The translations under genes and the position numbers were made by a program. Positions 1-5,275 of a stretch of DNA of 10,558 nt are shown one piece after another. The stretch's first letter is position 1. Every line of letters begins with the position of its first letter. The notes beneath the pieces are model-generated. The model worked only from the letters and a program-made list of their open reading frames with translations. It did no database searches and had not been told where the DNA came from. This DNA comes from Caulobacter sp. B11 (GTDB taxonomy: Bacteria; Pseudomonadota; Alphaproteobacteria; Caulobacterales; Caulobacteraceae): positions 1-10,558 of the forward strand of contig NZ_PEGG01000117.1 in the NCBI RefSeq assembly GCF_002737765.1, in the 5' to 3' direction.

Positions 1-2
1 TG

Positions 3-1192
3 GGCGGGCTGGTCGCGCTGGGGCCGGCGGCGATCGGCCTGGCCTGATCGTCCTGGTCGGGCGGCTGGCCCTGCGGCCGATGATGCGCTTCGTGGCCAAG
101 GCCAAGAGCGAAGAGATGTTCATGGCCGCCTGCCTGCTGGTGATCATCGGGGCCGGCCTGGTCAGCGCCCTGTCGGGCCTGTCCATGGCCCTGGGGGCCT
201 TCGTGGCCGGGGTTCTGCTGGCCGAGACCGAGTATCGCCACGAGGTCGAGGTCAAGATCGAGCCGTTCAAGGGCCTGTTGCTCAGCCTGTTCTTCGTGTC
301 GCTGGGCATCCGGCTGGACCTGTCGCTGTTGCTGGCCTCGCCCTTGCTGATCCTCGGGATCGGGGCCGGGCTGCTGGCGCTCAAGACCGTGATCATCGCC
401 GGCCTGGCCCGGGGCTTTGGCCTGTCCAGCCGCGCGGCGGCCGAAAGCGCCCTGACCCTGGCGGCCGGCGGCGAGTTCGCCTTCGTCATCCTCGACAAGG
501 CCATGGGCGCCAAGGTGGTGTCGGCCGAGGTCGGCCAGGCGGTGCTGGTGGCCGCGACCCTGACCATGTTCCTGATCCCGGTGCTGACCGGGCTCGGCGC
601 GCGACTGGCGCGCGCCGCCGCCGTCCCGACCGCCGAGGCCCCCGTCCCGGCGCCGGGCGAGGAGCCATCGGGCCGGGTGCTGGTGGTCGGGTTTGGCCGG
701 GTGGGACGGCTGGTGGGCGAGATGCTGACCCGCCACGACCTGCCCTGGATCGCCATCGACCGCGACCCGCGCCTGGTCGAGCAGGGCCGCCGCGCCGGCC
801 ACCGGGTCTATTATGGCGATGCCGCGCGGGTCGAACTTCTGGAACGCTGCGGCCTGGCGGCGGCCCGGGCGGTGGTGGTGACCATGGACGCGCCAGAGGC
901 CGCCGAGGCGGTGGTGGCCACGGCCCGGGAGCATCGGCCCGACATCACGATCGTGGCCCGGGCCCGCGACGCCCGCCACGCCAAGCGGCTCTACGAACTG
1001 GGGGCCACCGACGCGGTCCCCGAGACCATCGAGGCCTCCCTGCAGCTGTCGGAGGCCGTGCTGGTCGATGTCGGCGTGCCCATGGGACTGGTCATCGCCT
1101 CGATCCACGAACGCCGGGACGAATACCGCAAGGCGCTCAACCGGCCAGACGCCCTGGGCGGACGGCGCCGGCGTCTGGTCGGGCCCAGCTAG
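3..1192 (+). CDS. Kef-type K+/H+ antiporter, C-terminal part, frameshifted near base 44
   Basis: This is a CPA2-family monovalent cation:proton antiporter of the KefB/KefC type, an inner-membrane protein that exchanges K+ for H+. The start lies outside the window; about 390 of the usual ~600 residues are visible. The continuous frame runs from base 44. It holds hydrophobic helices with the family motifs LSMALGAFVAGVLLAETEYR and EPFKGLLLSLFFVSLG, and more helices to about base 600. A soluble RCK/TrkA-N domain follows, with its nucleotide-binding GFGRVG at 689-706 and the Kef-like stretch GATDAVPETIEASLQL. Bases 3-44 read as a hydrophobic helix (GGLVALGPAAIGLA) in a different frame that hits TGA at 45-47. 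Adding one C at about base 44 (GCCTG to GCCCTG) joins this to LIVLVGRLALRP. The break is therefore a one-base deletion, more likely a sequence error than decay because the rest is well kept. An ATG at 80 lies inside the gene and is not a likely true start. Family is secure; KefB versus KefC is not. Confidence 0.88.
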   Translation, partial: RAGRAGAGGDRPGLIVLVGRLALRPMMRFVAKAKSEEMFMAACLLVIIGAGLVSALSGLSMALGAFVAGVLLAETEYRHEVEVKIEPFKGLLLSLFFVSLGIRLDLSLLLASPLLILGIGAGLLALKTVIIAGLARGFGLSSRAAAESALTLAAGGEFAFVILDKAMGAKVVSAEVGQAVLVAATLTMFLIPVLTGLGARLARAAAVPTAEAPVPAPGEEPSGRVLVVGFGRVGRLVGEMLTRHDLPWIAIDRDPRLVEQGRRAGHRVYYGDAARVELLERCGLAAARAVVVTMDAPEAAEAVVATAREHRPDITIVARARDARHAKRLYELGATDAVPETIEASLQLSEAVLVDVGVPMGLVIASIHERRDEYRKALNRPDALGGRRRRLVGPS

Positions 1193-1199
1193 TTCTTCT

Positions 1200-1216
1200 G
1201 GCCGCGCAGGGCGGCC
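1200..1216 (+). terminator. weak hairpin just after the Kef-type gene
   Basis: Eight bases past the stop codon, GGCCGC (1200-1205) and GCGGCC (1211-1216) form a perfect six-pair stem around a five-base loop. No T-run follows, so this is at best a weak or Rho-assisted terminator. It could also simply be a GC-rich palindrome. Confidence 0.25.
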
Positions 1217-1355
1217 GCCAAGGTCACTTCAGTCTAGGTTGGACGGTGCGCCGCGACTCTTCTAGAACTCGCCCTGGCCGCGCCGGGTCTGCATCCCGTG
1301 CACGGACCAGTGCTCCTGTGGTTGTGGGCGCCTTCGACCCGATTGTGGCGAATAG

Positions 1356-1381
1356 GGCGAGTTTGCGCCCAAAGACTCGCC
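1356..1381. promoter_or_regulatory. inverted repeat upstream of ompA
   Basis: GGCGAGT (1356-1362) is repeated as ACTCGCC (1375-1381), a perfect seven-base inverted repeat with a 12-base spacer. The right arm contains a GACTC (GANTC) site at 1374-1378. It lies about 250 bases upstream of the ompA start, in the otherwise gene-free stretch 1193-1634. No specific regulator can be named from this. Confidence 0.25.
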
Positions 1382-1515
1382 AAATGTGACCCAAGGTCTT
1401 GCGCTGTTCGGATTCGCATGCGACGCCAATACGGGCTGGCGCTCTCTGTGAGGATTTTCAGCTAACTCGCTTGCAAGTTGACCCGGAGGGGCGGTCATTG
1501 TGGCGCTGAACTGGT

Positions 1516-1560
1516 TTGCCAGTGAAGCGAAACCTGGCAAGTGTGGCTTTGCTGACACTT
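1516..1560. promoter_or_regulatory. two chained inverted repeats upstream of the ompA promoter
   Basis: TTGCCAG (1516-1522) pairs with CTGGCAA (1534-1540). Overlapping its last two bases, AAGTGT (1539-1544) pairs with ACACTT (1555-1560). Both lie directly upstream of the candidate ompA promoter at 1559-1586, where activator or repressor sites would be expected. Because the two repeats share bases, they could form only one hairpin at a time if transcribed. The regulator is unknown; the repeats themselves are read directly. Confidence 0.35.
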
Positions 1561-1586
1561 TCGCACGTCGTGCGCCTTGGTATAAC
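1559..1586 (+). promoter_or_regulatory. candidate ompA promoter with a palindrome in its spacer
   Basis: A good -10-like hexamer, TATAAC, lies at 1581-1586. The best-placed -35 candidate is a weak TTTCGC at 1559-1564, with a 16-base spacer. A perfect palindrome, CGCACG-T-CGTGCG (1562-1574), fills most of the spacer and could be an operator where a bound protein would block or aid RNA polymerase. This promoter would start transcription near 1592-1594, giving a leader of roughly 40 bases. The -10 is convincing by eye; the -35 is not, which may mean activator dependence or a different promoter. Confidence 0.4.
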
Positions 1587-1589
1587 AGT

Positions 1590-1612
1590 GCTCGATCGGC
1601 TTCGGCCGGAGC
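1590..1612 (+). promoter_or_regulatory. UUCG-loop hairpin in the ompA 5' leader
   Basis: CGGC (1597-1600), loop TTCG (1601-1604) and GCCG (1605-1608) form a C(UUCG)G hairpin, one of the most stable RNA tetraloop types. GCTC (1590-1593) and GAGC (1609-1612) extend the stem around a three-base bulge. If transcription starts about 7 bases after TATAAC, this hairpin sits at the extreme 5' end of the mRNA. It ends nine bases before the ribosome binding site AGAGGG (1621-1626), leaving that site free. A 5'-terminal stem-loop that protects the message is known for enterobacterial ompA; a similar role here is inference. Confidence 0.45.
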
Positions 1613-1634
1613 AGGGCAATAGAGGGCTCTTGAT

Positions 1635-2834
1635 ATGAAACTCAAATTCCTGGCGGGGGTCGCTCTAGCCGCGGTTTTCGCCGCGTCGGGCGCTTCGGCC
1701 CAAGACACCGGCTGGTATGGTGCGGTGGACCTTGGCTATCACTGGCCGGAAGGCATTGGCGCCGAATCCAACCTGAAGGCGCCGGATTCGGCTACCTATC
1801 ACTGGACCTGGACCGCTGATGACGACTGGGCCGGCTTCGTCCGTCTCGGCTATCAGTTCAACCCGAACTGGCGCGCTGAACTCGAAGGCGGCTATCGCCC
1901 CGGCGATCTCGTCAGCGTTCGCGGCAACCGCGCCGCCCGCCCGCTCGCCTCGCCGGGTCTCTGCACCCCGGGCGTCGTCCGCACCATCGCCTCGCCGAAG
2001 TGCGGCTCGCCGGACGGTTCGATCGACGCTTGGACGCTGATGTTCAACGTCCTGTACGACTTCGCGCCGGACGCCCGCATCAACCCGTTCGTGGGTGTCG
2101 GCCTTGGCCTGAACCGTCTTGAAGTGACCGCCCTGGGTCAGACCGCGACCACCGTTGGTGGCGGCGCTCCGAACCTGGCCGTTGACGACGACGACGTCGC
2201 CATCGCCTGGCAAGCTCTGGCCGGCGCCTCGATCAAGGCGACCGACAAGCTGAAGATCGACCTGACCTATCGCGTCATCACCGGCGACGATCACCAGTGG
2301 CTGTCGGCCGGCTCCAACGCCGCGTTCCAGCCGGGCGAATGGGAAGGCCAGTACGTTGACCAGTCGCTGACCGTTGGTCTGCGCTACTCGTTCGCGTCGC
2401 CGCCGCCCCCGCCGCCCCCGCCGCCGCCGCCCCCGCCTCCTCCGCCCCCGCCCCCGCCGCCTCCCCCGCCGCCTCCCCCGCCGCCTCCGCCGGCGTATGA
2501 GGCTCGCGAATTCATCGTCTACTTCCCGTTCGACCAATCGGTCCTGACGCCGGAAGCCCAGTCGGTGGTTTCGGAAGCCGCGAACTACGCCAACGCCGGC
2601 AAGGCCACGCAACTGGTCATCGTCGGTCACACCGACACGTCGGGCTCGCCCAAGTACAACGCCCGCCTGTCGGAACGTCGTGCGAAGGCCGTGGCTGACG
2701 CGCTGGTCGGCATGGGCGTGGCTTCGTCCACCGTCGCCGTCGACTGGAAGGGCGAAAGCGCCCCCGCCGTCGCCACCGGCGATGGTGTGAAGGAACCGCT
2801 GAACCGCCGTTCCACGATCTCGATCAACTTCTAA
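1635..2834 (+). CDS. ompA: OmpA-family outer-membrane protein with 31-proline linker
   Basis: This 399-residue outer-membrane beta-barrel protein would anchor the outer membrane to peptidoglycan. Residues 1-22 are a signal peptide ending ASA before QD. Residues ~25-253 form the barrel, beginning WYGAVDLGYHW and ending SLTVGLRYSFAS. Cys110 and Cys123 fall in a loop-like segment and could form a disulfide. Residues 256-286 are 31 consecutive prolines. Residues ~290-399 are the OmpA C-terminal peptidoglycan-binding domain, with GHTDTSGS then NARLSERRA; Asp334 and Arg349 correspond to the diaminopimelate-binding Asp and Arg of the family. The ATG at 1635 follows AGAGGG (1621-1626) by eight bases and opens directly on the signal peptide. 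The gene appears monocistronic, with its own candidate promoter and leader hairpin upstream and an intrinsic terminator 26 bases after the stop. Family assignment is secure. Confidence 0.95.
   Translation: MKLKFLAGVALAAVFAASGASAQDTGWYGAVDLGYHWPEGIGAESNLKAPDSATYHWTWTADDDWAGFVRLGYQFNPNWRAELEGGYRPGDLVSVRGNRAARPLASPGLCTPGVVRTIASPKCGSPDGSIDAWTLMFNVLYDFAPDARINPFVGVGLGLNRLEVTALGQTATTVGGGAPNLAVDDDDVAIAWQALAGASIKATDKLKIDLTYRVITGDDHQWLSAGSNAAFQPGEWEGQYVDQSLTVGLRYSFASPPPPPPPPPPPPPPPPPPPPPPPPPPPPPPPAYEAREFIVYFPFDQSVLTPEAQSVVSEAANYANAGKATQLVIVGHTDTSGSPKYNARLSERRAKAVADALVGMGVASSTVAVDWKGESAPAVATGDGVKEPLNRRSTISINF
2400..2492 (+). repeat. CCN tract encoding 31 prolines
   Basis: Ninety-three bases consist only of CCG, CCC and CCT codons (no CCA). 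The 3' part contains a 12-base unit, CCGCCGCCTCCC, in near-perfect tandem (two full copies and a third ending CCG). The tract links the OmpA barrel to its peptidoglycan-binding domain. Slippage in whole codons would change linker length without breaking the frame. Confidence 0.9.
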
Positions 2835-2860
2835 GATCCAGGTCCAGACTGTTCGAGGAA

Positions 2861-2889
2861 GGGCCCGGCGGCGACGCCGGGCCCTTTTT
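2861..2889 (+). terminator. intrinsic terminator of ompA
   Basis: GGGCCCGGCG (2861-2870), a four-base loop GCGA and CGCCGGGCCC (2875-2884) form a perfect ten-pair GC stem, followed immediately by TTTTT (2885-2889). It starts 26 bases after the ompA stop codon. Confidence 0.93.
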
Positions 2890-2980
2890 CGTGCGCGTCA
2901 CGCCGGCTCGGGGCGGGGCGATCGCCCGGCCGCGGTCATCCGCCCTCGGAGCGCCCCGTCAAGCCCTGTGGCGCCTTGTC

Positions 2981-3002
2981 GCGGCGAAATATTTCCCGCC
3001 GC
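2981..3002. promoter_or_regulatory. GC-flanked, AT-cored inverted repeat upstream of nrdA
   Basis: GCGGCG (2981-2986) and CGCCGC (2997-3002) are perfect inverted arms, and the centre contains the palindrome AAATATTT (2987-2994). It lies about 220 bases upstream of nrdA. The AT core stands out in this GC-rich DNA and could be a protein-binding site. No known operator is recognised. Confidence 0.25.
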
Positions 3003-3096
3003 GCCAACCCCTTGATCCTGCCCAGCATATCCCCGGAGACCATGGGTCATTCACAGCTTGTTAACGAAAAACTCTCGCCGGAGGCGTTTCTCGCCG

Positions 3097-3165
3097 TTGA
3101 CGAGTCATTAGCCACTGTGGCCCCATATGTGGGTCGGGGGGCTCCTCGGCCACAAGATGTAGCGG
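3097..3165 (+). promoter_or_regulatory. candidate nrdA control region: -35 element, GANTC site, two NrdR-box-like sites
   Basis: TTGACG at 3097-3102 is a good -35 match, with no convincing -10 at normal spacing. A GAGTC (GANTC) site at 3102-3106 overlaps its last base. Bases 3150-3165 (CCACAAGATGTAGCGG) match, as recalled, the NrdR-box pattern ACACAAGATATAGTGT at 12 of 16 positions. Bases 3120-3135, around CATATG, match a generic NrdR box (ACACWATATATWGTGT) at only about 8 of 16. The centres are 30 bases apart; NrdR box pairs are usually 31-32 apart. NrdR is the ATP/dATP-sensing repressor of ribonucleotide reductase genes, so the position just upstream of nrdA fits. The right box is fair, the left weak. 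Confidence 0.4.
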
Positions 3166-3219
3166 CTGGATGGGGCATTCCCTGCTCTGGAACACGCTGA
3201 TTGATTATGGATTTTGATC

Positions 3220-5091
3220 ATGACAGGCAGTGAAGCGGCGAAAATTCAGCCCCTCTCCGAGGTCCGCTCCGAGTCGGTGCGTCCCGCGGGGCCGCAATTG
3301 GCCCTGGTGCGCAAGGTCGAGGTCGATCGCTCGCGCGACGCCCTGCTGACCGACTTCGGCAAGACCACGCTGGAAGACCGCTACCTGCTGCCGGGCGAGT
3401 CCTATCAGGACATGTTCGCGCGGGTCTCCACGGCCTTCGCCGACGACGCCGACCACGCCCAGCGCGTCTACGACTATATGAGCAAGCTGTGGTTCATGCC
3501 GTCGACGCCGGTGCTCAGCAATGGCGGCGCCGAGCGCGGCCTGCCGATCAGCTGCTTCCTCAACTCGGTGTCCGACAGCCTCGACGGCATCCTGGGCGTC
3601 TGGAACGAGAACGTCTGGCTGGCGGCCAATGGCGGCGGCATCGGCACCTATTGGGGCGGCGTCCGGTCGATCGGCGAGAAGGTCAAGGGCCAGGGCCAGA
3701 CCAGCGGCATCATCCCCTTCATCCGCGTGATGGACAGCCTGACCCTGGCCATCAGCCAAGGCTCCCTGCGCCGCGGTTCGGCCGCCGTCTATCTGGACAT
3801 CTTCCACCCGGAAATCGAAGAGTTCCTCGAGATCCGCAAGGCCTCGGGCGACTTCAACCGCAAGTCCCTGAACCTGCACCACGGCATCTCGATCACCGAC
3901 GAGTTCATGCACGCCGTCCGCGACGGCCTGAAGTTCGGCCTGCGCTCGCCCAAGACCAATGAAGTGCTGCGCGAGGTCGACGCCCGTTCGCTGTGGCAGA
4001 AGGTGCTGGAACTGCGCCTGCAGACCGGCGAGCCCTATCTGATCTTCTCCGACACCGTGAACCGCGCCATGCCCCAGCACCAGCGCGAGCTGGGCCTGAA
4101 GGTCCGCCAGTCGAACCTGTGCAGCGAGATCATGCTGCACACCGGCGTCGACCACCTGGGCAATGACCGCACGGCCGTCTGCTGCCTGTCGTCGGTCAAC
4201 GCCGAGAGCTTCCTGGAATGGCGCGACCATCCGATGTTCATCGAGGACATCATGCGCTTCCTCGACAACGTCCTGCAGGACTTCATCGACAGGGCCCCGG
4301 ACGCGGCCGCCACGGCCGCCTACGCCGCCATGCGCGAGCGCTCGGTGGGTCTGGGCCTGATGGGCTTCCACAGCTTCCTGCAGAGCCAGAACGTGCCGTT
4401 CGAGAGCGCCCTGGCCAAGAGCTGGAACATGCGGATGTTCAAGCACCTGCGCCGCGAGGCCGACAAGGCCTCGATCGCCATCGGCGAGGAGAAGGGCCCA
4501 TGCCCGGACGCCGCCGATCGCGGCTCGATGGAGCGCTTCTCGCACAAGCTGGCCATCGCCCCGACCGCCTCGATCTCGATCATCTGCGGCGGCACCAGCG
4601 CCGGCATCGAACCGATCCCGGCCAACATCTATACCCACAAGACCCTGTCGGGCTCGTTCGCCGTCAAGAACCCCTATCTGGAAAAGCTGCTCGACGAGAA
4701 GGGCCACAACACCGACGCGGTCTGGGGCTCGATCCTCGAGAACGAGGGCTCGGTCCAGCACCTGGACTTCCTCAGCCAGGACGACAAGGACGTCTACAAG
4801 ACCGCCTTTGAGCTGGACCAGCGCTGGGTGGTCGAACTGGCCGCCGATCGCACGCCAGAGATCTGCCAGAGCCAGTCGGTCAACATCTTCCTGGCGGGCG
4901 ATGTCGACAAGTGGGACCTGCACATGCTGCATTGGCAGGCTTGGGAGCGGGGGGTCAAAAGCCTCTATTACCTGCGCTCCAAGTCGGTGCAGCGCGCCTC
5001 CTACGCCGGCTCGGATCTGGTCGCGCCGTCGGCCAGCAGCTTCGACGTCGCCGAGAAGACCGACTACGATGAATGCCTCGCCTGCCAGTAG
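3220..5091 (+). CDS. nrdA: class I ribonucleoside-diphosphate reductase, alpha (large) subunit
   Basis: NrdA reduces ribonucleoside diphosphates to deoxy forms, working with a radical-generating NrdB. The visible catalytic residues are: Cys112 (GLPISCFLN) and a Cys at 321/322 (AVCCLSS) as the redox pair; the NLCSE motif with Asn299, Cys301 (thiyl radical) and Glu303; the radical-transfer pair Tyr583-Tyr584; and a C-terminal CLACQ, whose Cys619 and Cys622 would be re-reduced by thioredoxin or glutaredoxin. At 623 residues it is shorter than enterobacterial NrdA (~760) and shows no N-terminal ATP cone: the catalytic fold begins after about 35 unstructured-looking residues. The frame is closed by TGA at 3202-3204. 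That leaves ATG 3220 or TTG 3214 as starts; neither has a clear Shine-Dalgarno and I prefer the ATG. No nrdB follows: a terminator hairpin and an unrelated gene come next. A large antisense ORF over this gene is a GC-codon shadow. Confidence 0.95.
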   Translation: MTGSEAAKIQPLSEVRSESVRPAGPQLALVRKVEVDRSRDALLTDFGKTTLEDRYLLPGESYQDMFARVSTAFADDADHAQRVYDYMSKLWFMPSTPVLSNGGAERGLPISCFLNSVSDSLDGILGVWNENVWLAANGGGIGTYWGGVRSIGEKVKGQGQTSGIIPFIRVMDSLTLAISQGSLRRGSAAVYLDIFHPEIEEFLEIRKASGDFNRKSLNLHHGISITDEFMHAVRDGLKFGLRSPKTNEVLREVDARSLWQKVLELRLQTGEPYLIFSDTVNRAMPQHQRELGLKVRQSNLCSEIMLHTGVDHLGNDRTAVCCLSSVNAESFLEWRDHPMFIEDIMRFLDNVLQDFIDRAPDAAATAAYAAMRERSVGLGLMGFHSFLQSQNVPFESALAKSWNMRMFKHLRREADKASIAIGEEKGPCPDAADRGSMERFSHKLAIAPTASISIICGGTSAGIEPIPANIYTHKTLSGSFAVKNPYLEKLLDEKGHNTDAVWGSILENEGSVQHLDFLSQDDKDVYKTAFELDQRWVVELAADRTPEICQSQSVNIFLAGDVDKWDLHMLHWQAWERGVKSLYYLRSKSVQRASYAGSDLVAPSASSFDVAEKTDYDECLACQ

Positions 5092-5134
5092 GCGGCGACC
5101 GGAACCTTGCCGGGCCTGAAGTCACCAACAGCGA

Positions 5135-5170
5135 ACGGCGGCGCGGTCAACGCGCCGCCGTCTTGCGTTT
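5135..5170 (+). terminator. terminator hairpin after nrdA
   Basis: ACGGCGGCGCG (5135-5145) pairs perfectly with CGCGCCGCCGT (5151-5161) around the loop GTCAA, an 11-pair stem. It starts 43 bases past the nrdA stop. The following tail, CTTGCGTTT, is only moderately T-rich, so termination may be partial. It supports nrdA being the last gene of its transcript. Confidence 0.7.
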
Positions 5171-5275
5171 GGAACCAACTGCGAACCCAGCGGTTGATTG
5201 TCACGCGCGGCAATCCGTAGTGGACGCCGCCGCTCCAGCGGTTAGGCTGGATCGACTGAGATGGGGAGATCCGCA

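Noticed and set aside
1262..1708. 148-residue minus-strand frame across the ompA upstream region
   Set aside because: It overlaps the ompA start, promoter and leader hairpin, shows no domain or membrane pattern, and has no supporting ribosome site.
1665..2630. 321-residue open frame antisense to ompA
   Set aside because: It contains a long Arg/Gly run that is simply the reverse of the proline tract, and no domain; it is a shadow of ompA.
2916..2927. Perfect palindrome GGGCGATCGCCC after the ompA terminator
   Set aside because: Short GC-rich palindromes of this kind are expected in such DNA; no T-run, partner repeat or promoter context supports a function.
3107..3117. Possible DnaA box (TTAGCCACT) upstream of nrdA
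   Set aside because: Only 7 of 9 bases match TTATCCACA and no second copy is seen nearby, so it is not above chance.
2976..3200. 74-residue plus-strand frame before nrdA
   Set aside because: It runs through the nrdA regulatory elements, has no recognisable motif, and starts inside a palindrome-rich region.
2835..3219. SOS (LexA) site before nrdA
   Set aside because: I looked for the alphaproteobacterial GTTC-N7-GTTC pattern and found none.
3205..4932. 575-residue open frame antisense to nrdA
   Set aside because: It is rich in Ala, Gly, Val, Asp, Gln and Arg, has no recognisable domain, and mirrors the third-position GC bias of nrdA, whose sense frame has every catalytic motif.
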